The notes: a model not told the origin generated them from the sequence alone. A stretch of 22,959 nt of DNA from an uncultured Actinomyces sp. (GCA_937926195.1 CALEXZ010000017.1:1-22959), one strand, 5' to 3'; shown: positions 14,149 to 22,098, numbered from the stretch's first letter. Made by a program: numbers and translations.

Positions 14149-15345
14149 ATGAGTACTCACAGTGAGCCGCCCCGCGGCGCCCACGCCGCTCCGTCGCAGC
14201 GCGCACTCGCCTACGGCACAAGCCCGTCCGCCGCCTCGGACGCGGGCTACGGGCAGGCTCCCGCCGCCCCCTCGGGCGCCTCCTACCCGACCACCGGCCC
14301 GCTGCCGACCTCCAGCGAGCTGCGGCGTGAGGCCGCGCGCACCGCCAGGGTCGACGCGCGCCCCACCAGCCCCGAGGAGGACGTCGACCGCGCGGGCGAG
14401 CTCGTCGGGCGCGTCACCAAGGTCTTCTCCCAGCGCGTCGTCGGGCAGGAGCAGCTGCGGATCGGGCTGCTGTCCACCCTCATCGCCGGCGGCCACATCC
14501 TGCTCGAGTCCGTGCCCGGACTGGCCAAGACCACCGCCGCCCAGACCCTCGCCTCCGCCGTCTCCGGCTCCTTCCGGCGCATCCAGTGCACCCCGGACCT
14601 CATGCCCAACGACATCGTGGGCACCCAGGTCCTCAACTACGCCACCGGTGAGCTCACCACCCAGCTCGGGCCCGTGCACGCCAACATCGTCCTGCTCGAC
14701 GAGATCAACCGCTCCTCGGCCAAGACCCAGTCCGCGATGCTCGAGGCCATGCAGGAGCGCCAGACCTCCATCGGCGGCGTCGTCTACCCGCTGCCCCACC
14801 CCTTCATGGTGCTCGCCACCCAGAACCCCATCGAGGAGGAGGGCACCTACGTCCTGCCCGAGGCCCAGATGGACCGCTTCCTCATGAAGGAGGTACTCAC
14901 CTACCCCAAGCCCCAGGAGGAGGCCGACGTCCTCGACCGCATCTCGCGCGGCACCTTCGACAAGCCCGTCACCACGCCCCCCATCACCACCGACGATGTC
15001 GAGTGGCTCCAGGGGGCCGCGGAGCGCGTCTACGTCGACCCGGTCATCAAGCAGTACATCGTCGCCCTGGTCAACACCTCGCGCGGAGGCGGCCCCCGCC
15101 CGGTGCCCGGCATCGAGCGCCACGTGCGCGTGGGCGCCTCCCCCCGCGGCGGCATCGCCCTCATGAAGGTCGCCCAGGCCATCGCCCTGCAGGCCGGACG
15201 CACCTACGTCACCCCCGACGACGTCGGCCTGCTGCGCCACTCGGTGCTGCGCCACCGCCTCGTGCTCACCTACGACGCCCTCGCCGACGCCGTCGCCCCC
15301 GAGGCCATCATCGACGCCGTCTTCGCGGCCGTGCCCACACCCTGA
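14149..15345 (+). CDS. MoxR-family AAA+ ATPase
   Basis: A 398-residue protein. Residues 1-75 are a Pro/Ala/Ser-rich tail, followed by a complete MoxR AAA+ core. The Walker A region is SVPGLAKTT (121-129), Walker B is VLLDEINRSSAKTQ (181-194), sensor 1 is LATQNP (222-227), and EEEGTYVLPEAQMDRF leads to the arginine-finger region. In Walker A the first position is Ser where most members have Gly. MoxR ATPases form hexamers that act as chaperones for protein complex assembly, usually with vWA-domain partners such as the ones encoded next. The ATG has AGGAG 7 nt upstream; the frame is open far upstream but overlaps the preceding gene. It heads a six-gene set and DUF58 follows after 17 nt. Confidence 0.93.
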   Translation: MSTHSEPPRGAHAAPSQRALAYGTSPSAASDAGYGQAPAAPSGASYPTTGPLPTSSELRREAARTARVDARPTSPEEDVDRAGELVGRVTKVFSQRVVGQEQLRIGLLSTLIAGGHILLESVPGLAKTTAAQTLASAVSGSFRRIQCTPDLMPNDIVGTQVLNYATGELTTQLGPVHANIVLLDEINRSSAKTQSAMLEAMQERQTSIGGVVYPLPHPFMVLATQNPIEEEGTYVLPEAQMDRFLMKEVLTYPKPQEEADVLDRISRGTFDKPVTTPPITTDDVEWLQGAAERVYVDPVIKQYIVALVNTSRGGGPRPVPGIERHVRVGASPRGGIALMKVAQAIALQAGRTYVTPDDVGLLRHSVLRHRLVLTYDALADAVAPEAIIDAVFAAVPTP

Positions 15346-15362
15346 GGCCCAGGACGCCACCG

Positions 15363-16349
15363 ATGACCTCGTCCTCACCGTCCTCGCGGCTGGCACGTGT
15401 GCGCGGACGCCTCGAGCTGCCGACGCTGCGGCGTGCCACCGGCCTGCTCGACGGGCGCCACAAGTCCGTTTTCGTCGGCCGCGGCCAGGACTTCGACGAC
15501 CTGTCGGTCTACCGTCCCGGTGACGACGTCTCCGACATCGACTGGAAGTCCTCGGCGCGGGTCGGCCAGCCGGTCATCAAGCGCTTCCAGCGCGAGTCCA
15601 ACCTGCCGCTGGTCCTCGCCGTCGACACCGGCCGCACCATGGCGGCGCAGGCGCCCGACGGCACCGACAAGCGCGACCTCGCCCAGGCGGTGGCCGACAC
15701 CCTGGCCTTCCTGGCGCGCCAGCGCGGGGACACGGTGGCCCTCGTCGCCGCCGACGCCACCCGCATGGTGGACCGCCCGGCCCGCTCCGGCTCCAAGCAC
15801 GCCGAGATGATCCTCGCCCTGCTGGACCGCCAGCTGGGCTCGCTCACCACCGAGGTCCGGCCCCCCGGTGCGCAGGCCGACGCCGAGGCCGCCCCCGAGG
15901 TTGTCCCGGCGGCCGGGGCGCCCGTCTCCCGGGTGTCCGCCGTTCTGGCGCGCGTGTCCACCTGGCACCGGCGGCGCAGCCTCGTCGTGCTCATCACCGA
16001 CACCGCGCACCCGGATGTCCAGACGGACCCGGACTGCGCCCTGTGGCTGCGGCGCCTGTCCGCCCAGCACGAGCTCATCGTCGTGCAGGTCGCCGACGAC
16101 GCCCCGCTCGGTCCCGGTCGGCGCCATGACGTCGAGCTCGCCGCTGAGGTCCCCGCCTTCCTGCGCCAGGACAAGGCCCTGGTGACCTATCTCAGTGCGG
16201 AGGACAGTGCCCGGCGGGCCCGTGTGGCCGCGCTGCTGGACTCGCGCCGCGTCGAGCACGTGACCGTCTCCTCGATGGAGCGCATGGTCGACGAGCTGGC
16301 GGACCTGCTGGCCCGCCAGCGCCTGGCCTCGTCACGGAAGAGGAGGTGA
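15363..16349 (+). CDS. DUF58-domain protein (degenerate vWA)
   Basis: A 328-residue cytosolic protein. The DUF58 hallmark YRPGDDVSDIDWKSSAR is at 50-66, followed by a vWA-like fold. The expected DxSxS metal site reads DTGRT (88-92), so the MIDAS site is degenerate; a second conserved region is LVVLITDTAHPD. DUF58 proteins almost always sit next to MoxR and are thought to be its adaptor or client. The ATG at 15363 lies 17 nt after the moxR stop, and the upstream open frame overlaps moxR. The end carries AGGAGG (SRKRR codons), which also serves as ribosome-binding site for the next gene. Confidence 0.9.
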   Translation: MTSSSPSSRLARVRGRLELPTLRRATGLLDGRHKSVFVGRGQDFDDLSVYRPGDDVSDIDWKSSARVGQPVIKRFQRESNLPLVLAVDTGRTMAAQAPDGTDKRDLAQAVADTLAFLARQRGDTVALVAADATRMVDRPARSGSKHAEMILALLDRQLGSLTTEVRPPGAQADAEAAPEVVPAAGAPVSRVSAVLARVSTWHRRRSLVVLITDTAHPDVQTDPDCALWLRRLSAQHELIVVQVADDAPLGPGRRHDVELAAEVPAFLRQDKALVTYLSAEDSARRARVAALLDSRRVEHVTVSSMERMVDELADLLARQRLASSRKRR

Positions 16350-16353
16350 GCCC

Positions 16354-16902
16354 GTGGCCCCGACCCTTCTCCTCGCCTCCGTCACCGTCGCCCGTCCCGT
16401 CCTCATGCCGGTGTGGATGCTCGTCGTTGCCGTCATCGTCGTGCTCATCGTCTCCGGGTGGCTCATCGGCACGCTCATCGGCACCCGGCGGGACACCTCC
16501 CGGCAGGTGGGCGACGTGCCCATGGCCCCCGAGGACCGCAAGAGCTGGATCACCGCGGTCGACACCGCCGCCGCCCGCTTCCGTGACGGCACCACCGACC
16601 TGCGTGCCCTGCACCTCGAGCTTGCCACCGCCCTGCGCGGCTTCGCCTCCGAGCGCAGCGGTGAGGACCTGGAGAGCGCCACCGTCCGCGAGATCCTCGA
16701 CATGGCGGACACCGCCGGGCCCCGCTCCATCGACGAGCGCATGCGCCTGGTCAAGCGCGGCGGGCGTCCCCTGGACACCAATCCCCTGGGTCATGTGGGC
16801 GAGCTGCTCTACGTGTGGGAGCAGCCCTCCTTCGACCGCGACACCGCCGCGGCCGCCGAGGAGGCCGTCACCCTGGCGCGGGAGGTGGTCACCCGATGGT
16901 GA
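16354..16902 (+). CDS. Small single-pass membrane protein of the MoxR/vWA cluster
   Basis: A 182-residue protein with one N-terminal helix (about 19-43, MPVWMLVVAVIVVLIVSGWLIG) and a helical cytosolic part (WITAVDTAAARFRDGTTDLRALHLELATALRGFASER). This is the position usually taken by DUF4381-type proteins in MoxR/DUF58/vWA operons of other bacteria. The similarity is in layout more than in clear sequence, so no family is asserted. The GTG at 16354 is preceded by AGGAGG at the end of the DUF58 gene, and the stop overlaps the next start. It probably bridges the cytosolic MoxR/DUF58 proteins to the membrane vWA proteins. Confidence 0.75.
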   Translation: MAPTLLLASVTVARPVLMPVWMLVVAVIVVLIVSGWLIGTLIGTRRDTSRQVGDVPMAPEDRKSWITAVDTAAARFRDGTTDLRALHLELATALRGFASERSGEDLESATVREILDMADTAGPRSIDERMRLVKRGGRPLDTNPLGHVGELLYVWEQPSFDRDTAAAAEEAVTLAREVVTRW

Positions 16903-18002
16903 TGGCCTGGCTCGCAGGGGCCCTCGTGGGGCTCGCCGCTGTCCTCGTCGTCCTCGCCGTCTGCGGCGTCCTGCCACGGCAAGGCTGGGGCGCGCGTGCG
17001 CGCGCCGTGCTGCGTCTGCCGGTCAGGCGCGCGCGTGCCGGACGGCCCGCCACCCGCACCGCCCCCGTGCGGGTGGCCAACGCCTCCGCCCTGCTCGCAA
17101 GCCCCCACGTGCGCTGGACGGTGAACCGCAGGCGTGGGTTCCTCGCCTTCCTCTCGCTGCTCGCCGTCGGCGCCCTGGCCGCCTCCGCCACCATCGCGGG
17201 CCGCCCGGTCGCTGTCACCGAGCGCTCCGACACCCTGTCCAACCGCGACATCGTCCTGTGCCTGGACGTGTCCGTGTCCATGCTCACCACCGACGCCAAG
17301 ATCCTGGAGACCTTCTCCGAGCTCCTCGACTCCTTCGAGGGCGAGCGTGTCGCGCTCGTCGCCTGGAACTCGACGGCGCAGACGATGGTGCCGCTGACCG
17401 ACGACTACACCCTGCTGCGCAACGAGCTGCGCGAGATCGCCGACGTCCTCGACTTCGTCCCCGTGCGCGGCAACCCCAAGGTCTACAGGTACGCCGACAC
17501 CTTCGCCGGCACCTTCGGCGACGTCGACGCCTCCTCCCTCATCGGTGACGGTCTGGCCTCCTGCGCCCTCGCCTTCGACCGGGAGGTGGAGGACCGCTCG
17601 CGCACCATCATCCTCGCCAGCGACAACCAGGTGCAGGACCCTGACGGGCTGCAGATCTACAGCCTCTCCGAGGCCGCCGACCTGGCCACCGAGCGCGGGA
17701 TCCGCATGATCTCCGTCTACGGTGCGGACCCCGAGCTGCTCGACCCCGGCCTGACCGGGGACGACCTTGAGCGTGCCCGTGCCGAGCTCAGGACGGTCAC
17801 CACCGAGCACGGCGGCCTGTTCTACGAGGTCGACGACGCCGACGCCGCCGCCGGCATCGTGCGTGAGCTAGAGAACGACCAGGTCGAGGAGGTCCAGGGC
17901 AGCGTCGTCACGCTCATGAGCGACGAGCCCGCCGTGCCGACGGCATGGTTACTGGGCTGTGTGCTGGTGCTGCTCGTCCTGGCCGCATGGAGGCGCGCAT
18001 GA
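16896..18002 (+). CDS. Membrane vWA-domain protein (BatA-like)
   Basis: A 368-residue protein with helices at about 4-25 and 82-102, a vWA domain (about 117-320) and a C-terminal helix (about 348-366). The MIDAS motif DxSxS is intact as DVSVS (124-128). The third metal loop reads ASDNQVQD rather than the usual TDG. Its arrangement is that of BatA-type Aerotolerance-related proteins, which are partners of MoxR ATPases. The ATG at 16896 overlaps the preceding stop by 7 nt and follows GGAGG; the in-frame ATG at 16902 is an alternative. The loop lies outside or inside the membrane depending on topology; the vWA domain between two helices most likely faces the cell exterior side only if the first pair is in-out, which I cannot settle. 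Confidence 0.88.
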   Translation: MVMAWLAGALVGLAAVLVVLAVCGVLPRQGWGARARAVLRLPVRRARAGRPATRTAPVRVANASALLASPHVRWTVNRRRGFLAFLSLLAVGALAASATIAGRPVAVTERSDTLSNRDIVLCLDVSVSMLTTDAKILETFSELLDSFEGERVALVAWNSTAQTMVPLTDDYTLLRNELREIADVLDFVPVRGNPKVYRYADTFAGTFGDVDASSLIGDGLASCALAFDREVEDRSRTIILASDNQVQDPDGLQIYSLSEAADLATERGIRMISVYGADPELLDPGLTGDDLERARAELRTVTTEHGGLFYEVDDADAAAGIVRELENDQVEEVQGSVVTLMSDEPAVPTAWLLGCVLVLLVLAAWRRA

Positions 18003-19063
18003 GACTCGTCCCCGTCCTGTCCGGTGGCTGGTGGCTGGTGCTCGTCGTCGCCCTGCTCATGGCCGCCCTGCTCGCCTGGTCCGCGCGCGCGGCCCTGGAC
18101 CCCGCCTCCGACCCGGGCGCCCGGTCCTCCTGGGTGCGGCGCGTGCTGCTGTGCGTGGTCACCCTCGTGCTCCTCGCCGGACCCTCGCTGCCCGCCCACG
18201 AGACCCAGTCCGTGTCGAACGTCGAGGTCTACCTCGTCGTCGACCGCACCGGCTCGATGGCCGCCGAGGACTGGGCAGGAGGACCCTCCGCCGGGGGAGG
18301 GACCCGTCTCGACGGCGTCAAGGAGGACCTGCGGGCCATCGTGGCCGCCCACTCCGGCGCCCGCTTCAGCATCATCGCCCTGGACTCCGTCGCCGCCCGC
18401 GAGCTGCCACTGACCAGTGACGTGGAGGCCGTCTACTCCTGGATCGACTCTCTGCGCCAGGAACGCACCGACCGCTCCACCGGCTCCTCCCTCGAGCGGG
18501 CCCTGCCGCTGCTGTCCTCCACCCTCACGGCCGCTGCCGAGCGCGACCCCGAGGACGTGCGCGTCGTCTACATCCTCAGCGACGGCGAGGCGACCGACGA
18601 GGGCGAAGGAGCCGCTGACGCCCGGAGCGCCGGGGCCACCTGGCAGGGCGCGGGCGAGCTCGTCGACGCCGGCGCGGTCCTCGGCTACGGCACCGAGGCC
18701 GGGGGGCCCATGCGGGCCTTCGACGGCACCAGCTCCGGTGACTACATCCCCGACCCCGCGACCGGCTCACCGGGCGTCTCGGTCCCCGACACGGCGGCCC
18801 TGACGGCCGTCGCCACGGACCTGGGCCTGGAGTACGTGCAGCGTGACGGCACCGACGACGCCCCCACGAGCGAGTTCACCGACATGGACGCCGCTGTCAC
18901 CACCGCCCTGGCTGACGGGCGTGAGCGCCGGGGCGTCCACCGCTACCTCACCTGGCCGCTGGGGATCGTCGCCAGTCTCCTGCTGACCTGGGAGCTTGTG
19001 CACCTGGCGGCCACGGAGCGCGGCCTGCGACGCCTGACCCGACCGGTGGAGGACGGACGATGA
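17999..19063 (+). CDS. Second membrane vWA-domain protein (BatB-like)
   Basis: A 354-residue protein with helices at about 8-30 and 47-62, a vWA domain (about 76-280) and a C-terminal helix (WPLGIVASLLLTWELVHLAA). The MIDAS motif reads DRTGS (82-86), with the further metal loop YILSDGEATDEG. Inserted segments such as AEDWAGGPSAGGGTRLDGVK are typical of vWA domains near the ligand face. The ATG at 17999 overlaps the preceding stop (ATGA) and has GGAGG 5 nt upstream; the ATG at 17987 is less well placed. The stop overlaps the TPR gene start (ATGA). It likely pairs with the first vWA protein in one membrane complex. Confidence 0.88.
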   Translation: MRLVPVLSGGWWLVLVVALLMAALLAWSARAALDPASDPGARSSWVRRVLLCVVTLVLLAGPSLPAHETQSVSNVEVYLVVDRTGSMAAEDWAGGPSAGGGTRLDGVKEDLRAIVAAHSGARFSIIALDSVAARELPLTSDVEAVYSWIDSLRQERTDRSTGSSLERALPLLSSTLTAAAERDPEDVRVVYILSDGEATDEGEGAADARSAGATWQGAGELVDAGAVLGYGTEAGGPMRAFDGTSSGDYIPDPATGSPGVSVPDTAALTAVATDLGLEYVQRDGTDDAPTSEFTDMDAAVTTALADGRERRGVHRYLTWPLGIVASLLLTWELVHLAATERGLRRLTRPVEDGR

Positions 19064-19962
19064 GCGGCACGACCTTCCCCCTGCCTGACGAGGACGCCCG
19101 CTTCGCCCCCGGAGGCGTGAGCGAGGAGGAGCAGACGGCCTACTCCCGTGCTGTCGACGACCCCAAGCGCCAGGACGAGGACCCGGGGGCTCGCGCCCAG
19201 CGCCTGCGTCGACGCCGTCGGCTCCTGGCCTACGGGACTGTGCCCGCGCTGCTCGCGCTGACGTCGGCCGGGTGGATGGGCTACCTCAGCCTCATGACGA
19301 TGGCCGGGCACAGCGCCGTCGACGCGGGTGACTACCAGACAGCCGTCAGCCGCTATGAGGCGGTGTCGGCGGCCGACCCGTGGCTGGAGCAGTGGCGCGT
19401 CCACTACAACCTCGGTACCGCGCACCTGCTGGCCGACCACCTTGACGAGGCACAGACCGAGCTCGAGCGCGCCCTCAAGGACGCACCCCGTGCCGACTGG
19501 GTGGACGTGACCTACACGGACGGCACGAAGGGACGCGTCCGTGACCCGCAGGCGCCCGAGTGCCTCGTGCGCACCAACCTCTACGCCGTGCACACCTCGC
19601 GCTGGGCCCAGGCCACCGCCGCCGGTGACAGCGCGGCGGCAGAGGCGGAGCGTGCGGCGATGACCCAGGCCGCGGGGGAGTGCGAGGTGGACCCGCCGCC
19701 GCAGCAGCAGAACCCGGACGATCCCAGCGGCGGCTCCAGCGGCGAGCCGAGCGCGGACCCGTCAGCGGACCCGAGCGCGGAGCCCTCAGCGAAGCCGAGC
19801 GAGGGCACCTCCTCGTCCCCCACTCCCTCGCCCGAGCCCTCCGCCCAGCCGAGCCCGACACCCTCCGTCAGTGACCAGGAGCGTGAGCTTGAGGAGCGCA
19901 ACGGCGAGGCGAACCCGACGGAGTCGGCCGGAGTGAGCTCGGACGAGCGCCGACGCTGGTAG
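19060..19962 (+). CDS. Membrane-anchored TPR protein (BatC-like)
   Basis: A 300-residue protein. A charged N-terminus with a run of Arg (48-54) precedes one helix (about 56-79). Residues 84-143 contain two TPR-like helical hairpins (DAGDYQTAVSRYEAVSAADPWLEQWRVHYNLGTAHLLADHLDEAQTELERALKDAP is the region; Gly, Ala and Pro positions fit). The C-terminal third is a low-complexity Pro/Ser/Glu region (PSADPSADPSAEPSAKPSEG, then SPTPSPEPSAQPSPTPS) with an acidic/basic tail. In Bat operons the TPR protein scaffolds the vWA proteins. It is the last gene of the coupled set, overlapping the preceding stop by 4 nt. No terminator with a clean stem is seen in the 101-bp gap before the convergent TetR gene. 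Confidence 0.82.
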   Translation: MSGTTFPLPDEDARFAPGGVSEEEQTAYSRAVDDPKRQDEDPGARAQRLRRRRRLLAYGTVPALLALTSAGWMGYLSLMTMAGHSAVDAGDYQTAVSRYEAVSAADPWLEQWRVHYNLGTAHLLADHLDEAQTELERALKDAPRADWVDVTYTDGTKGRVRDPQAPECLVRTNLYAVHTSRWAQATAAGDSAAAEAERAAMTQAAGECEVDPPPQQQNPDDPSGGSSGEPSADPSADPSAEPSAKPSEGTSSSPTPSPEPSAQPSPTPSVSDQERELEERNGEANPTESAGVSSDERRRW

Positions 19963-20063
19963 TAGCCCCGGCAACGGCTTGCGGGCGGTGCTGGGCGGGG
20001 TGCCACACGGGGCCGGGCGGGCGGGCGGGTGACAGGGCCCTGCTGGTGCCCGGTCCGCGGCGC

Positions 20064-20744
20064 TCAGCCGGCGGCGGCGACGCGGCGCCCGGCTGCGGGC
20101 TCGGGCTCTGCCACCACGGAGCGCATGAGGACCGGGACCTCACGGGAGGGCATCGGCGCGCCCACGGCTCGCAGCACGAAGGCGTCCAGTGCCGTGAGGT
20201 AGGCGGCGCGCTGCTCGGGGTCCGTCGGCGTCGGGCGCCCACCCATGACGCAGGCGTGCACAAGCGGAATGACCTGGGAGGGGTCCTGACGCGGGATGAC
20301 GCCGGTGTCCATCGCGTCGCTGAGGATCTGCGCGAGCATCTGCGCCATGAGCCCGGCGTGTGCCCGCAGCCGTCCGGCGGTGCCGCGCGAGACCGAGGAC
20401 GACAGCGGGCCCGTCGTCGGGAAGTGGTAGCTGCGCTTGACGAGGGCCTGCTGGCGCACGTAGACGCGCAGACGGTCGATCGGGTCCTCCACCCCGGTCA
20501 GGGCGCGCGAGAGCTGCTCGGCGTAGCGGGCGGTCTCGTGCTCCATGAAGGCCAGGAGCAGGTCCTCCTTGTCCGCGAAGTGGTTGTACACCGCGGTGCG
20601 GCCGACCCCGGCGTGGGCGGCGACGTCGGAAAGGGTGATCCTGTCGAAGGTGCGCTGGGACATGAGCTCGGCGAGCGCGTCGAAGAGCGCGGCCCGCGTG
20701 CGCTCGCGGTGCTCAGCGAGAGAGTTCCCCATGATCTTCGGCAT
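20064..20744 (-). CDS. TetR/AcrR-family transcriptional regulator
   Basis: A 226-residue protein. The N-terminal HTH is clear: ITLSDVAAHAGVGRTAVYNHFADKEDLLLAFM (36-67). The C-terminal ligand-binding domain is helical and unassigned; it contains RQQALVKRSYHFPTTGPLSSSVSRGTAGRLRAH. The ATG at 20744 is used because a TAAGGT box ends 7 nt upstream; ATG at 20732 (MGNS) would remove four residues. Two palindromes lie over and before its start, suggesting autoregulation. The neighbours are a Nudix gene upstream in the same direction and the convergent TPR gene. No efflux or enzyme gene is adjacent, so its target is unknown beyond itself. Confidence 0.9.
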   Translation of the reverse strand: MPKIMGNSLAEHRERTRAALFDALAELMSQRTFDRITLSDVAAHAGVGRTAVYNHFADKEDLLLAFMEHETARYAEQLSRALTGVEDPIDRLRVYVRQQALVKRSYHFPTTGPLSSSVSRGTAGRLRAHAGLMAQMLAQILSDAMDTGVIPRQDPSQVIPLVHACVMGGRPTPTDPEQRAAYLTALDAFVLRAVGAPMPSREVPVLMRSVVAEPEPAAGRRVAAAG

Positions 20745-20757
20745 AAGGCTGACCTTA
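20744..20757. promoter_or_regulatory. Palindrome over the tetR -10 box and start (candidate operator)
   Basis: TAAGG-CTGA-CCTTA is a perfect 5-bp inverted repeat that overlaps both the TAAGGT -10 box (minus strand) and the ATG of the TetR gene. Confidence 0.4.
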
Positions 20758-20771
20758 CCTGCGGGGAGGCT

Positions 20772-20790
20772 CGGACGGAATCACCGTCCG
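20772..20790. promoter_or_regulatory. Palindrome upstream of tetR (candidate TetR operator)
   Basis: CGGACGG-AATCA-CCGTCCG is a perfect 7-bp inverted repeat with a 5-bp centre, about 28-46 bp before the TetR start. Its size and spacing fit TetR-family operators. A terminator for the upstream Nudix gene is the alternative reading. Confidence 0.5.
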
Positions 20791-20830
20791 TACGTGTCGG
20801 GTGCTGGACGGCGCGGTCGACGGCATCGTC

Positions 20831-21310
20831 TCACCGTGCGAGCAGGGCTCTCAGCCGAGCGAGAACCGGCAGGTCGGCCAGCAGCCACGGCAGGTCCTCC
20901 ACCTGCGTGAGCGGCACCCAGCGCACGCAGGCGTGGGCGGCCCCCTGCCGGGGGCCGCGGGCCGGGTCCGCGGGCTCCGCGAGCCACACCCGCATCCGGT
21001 AGCCGTGCATCGCAGGCCAGGCCGGGGCGTCGTCCCCGGGATAGTCCGGGTGAGGAGACGTGCTCACCGCCAGCTGTGGGGGCGGGCACACCTCGGCGCC
21101 CAGGCGCACGGCGAGGGCGAGCTCCTCCTCGAGCTCGCGCACGAGGGCCTGCTCGGGGGTCTCCCCCGGGTCGACCTTCCCACCCGGCAGCTCATACTGC
21201 CCCGCGTGCTCCGCCGGGTAGGAGCGGGCCGCGCACAGCATCGTCGTCGGGTGCTCCAGGGAGTCGAGGACGGCGGCGGCGACGACGAGCCGGGAGGGTG
21301 AGACGGGCAT
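20831..21310 (-). CDS. Nudix hydrolase (MutT-like)
   Basis: A 159-residue protein. The Nudix box GX5EX7REUXEEXGU is present at 44-66: Gly44, Glu50, Arg58-Glu59 and Glu62-Glu63 are intact, but the second Gly is Ala65. The flanking sequence QYELPGGKVDPGET and the start VVAAAVL are as in MutT-like pyrophosphatases that clean oxidised or other nucleoside triphosphates. The substrate cannot be told from the sequence. The ATG at 21310 has no Shine-Dalgarno but a TAGGGT box 6 nt upstream. The promoter region of only 40 bp is shared with the divergent M50 gene. Confidence 0.9.
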   Translation of the reverse strand: MPVSPSRLVVAAAVLDSLEHPTTMLCAARSYPAEHAGQYELPGGKVDPGETPEQALVRELEEELALAVRLGAEVCPPPQLAVSTSPHPDYPGDDAPAWPAMHGYRMRVWLAEPADPARGPRQGAAHACVRWVPLTQVEDLPWLLADLPVLARLRALLAR

Positions 21311-21316
21311 GGAAGG

Positions 21317-21322
21317 ACCCTA
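21317..21322 (-). promoter_or_regulatory. -10 element of leaderless promoter for the Nudix gene
   Basis: TAGGGT on the minus strand ends 6 nt before the ATG at 21310. On the other strand CACACT (21338-21343) ends 7 nt before the GTG of the M50 gene, so the 40-bp gap may hold two leaderless promoters. Confidence 0.45.
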
Positions 21323-21350
21323 ACGGCTCCCGCCTGGCACACTCTGCCCC

Positions 21351-22061
21351 GTGAGTACCACAGACAGCATTCTTCAGACGGTGCTTGACCGCCTGGCCCA
21401 GGCGCCCGGACCCCTGTGGCCGGCGCTCGTGCTCGTCGTGGCCGTCCTGCTGGTCCCGAGCGCCCGGCGCTGGGGGCGTGCCGCCGGGACCATCGTGCAC
21501 GAGAGCGGCCACGCCCTCGTCGGTGTCCTCGTGGGGCGGCGCTTCCACGGCTTCACCGTCGGCAAGGACCTGTCCGGGGCGGCCGTCACCAGCGGCCGTG
21601 AACGGGGCCTGGGCCGCATCCTGACCACCTGGGCCGGCTACCCCGCGCCCGCGGCCCTGGGAGCGGGCCTCGTCCTCGCCGCCCTGCACGGATGGGCCGG
21701 GGTGGTCACCGCGGTCTGCACCGTCGCACTGCTCCTGCTGCTCGTCATGGCCCGCTCCGGCCGCACCGTCGGGCTCGTGCTGCTGGCGGCGGTGGCCACC
21801 GGCCTCACCTGGTGGTTCGGGGACACGGTCGTCGGCGTGCCGCTGCGGACGGGGATCGTCGCCGGGGTCGGCCTCGTCCTGCTGCTGGCCGCGTGGGACT
21901 CGCTCATCGATGTCGCCCGCTCGCGTGACCGCACGCAGGACCCGGGTACGCTCGCCAGGCTCACGCACCTGCCCGCATGGTTGTGGATCACGACCTGGGG
22001 CGTCGCCGACGGCGCCGCGACCTGGGCCGTGTGGTGCGCCGGAGCCGGAACCCTGTTCTAG
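21351..22061 (+). CDS. M50B-like membrane zinc metalloprotease
   Basis: A 236-residue membrane protein with about six hydrophobic segments. The zinc site HESGH (50-54, HExxH) lies in a helix after GRAAGTIVHESGHALVGVLVGRR, as in the M50B-like peptidase family, where Glu51 would be catalytic and the two His bind zinc. The candidate third ligand is an Asp in AWDSLIDVARSRD near the C-terminus. The classical NPDG motif of site-2 proteases is not evident, so it may be a distant relative whose substrate is unknown. The GTG at 21351 lacks a Shine-Dalgarno. It diverges from the Nudix gene. Confidence 0.85.
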   Translation: MSTTDSILQTVLDRLAQAPGPLWPALVLVVAVLLVPSARRWGRAAGTIVHESGHALVGVLVGRRFHGFTVGKDLSGAAVTSGRERGLGRILTTWAGYPAPAALGAGLVLAALHGWAGVVTAVCTVALLLLLVMARSGRTVGLVLLAAVATGLTWWFGDTVVGVPLRTGIVAGVGLVLLLAAWDSLIDVARSRDRTQDPGTLARLTHLPAWLWITTWGVADGAATWAVWCAGAGTLF

Positions 22062-22098
22062 GGGGGGCGAGGGGCTGGGGAGCCCGCCGACGTTCGTC

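Noticed and set aside
12901..15396. An 831-residue open frame on the minus strand
   Set aside because: It lies opposite the DUF2993 and MoxR genes, is built of low-complexity Gly/Asp/Val and Ser/Thr/Arg runs, and has no family signal. It is the shadow of GC-rich third positions. The same holds for 12425-14221 (-) and 5998-7530 (+).
20008..20055. Terminator between the TPR and TetR genes
   Set aside because: GGGCCGGGC and GCCCGGTCC can pair but only imperfectly and in uniformly GC-rich sequence; not better than chance.
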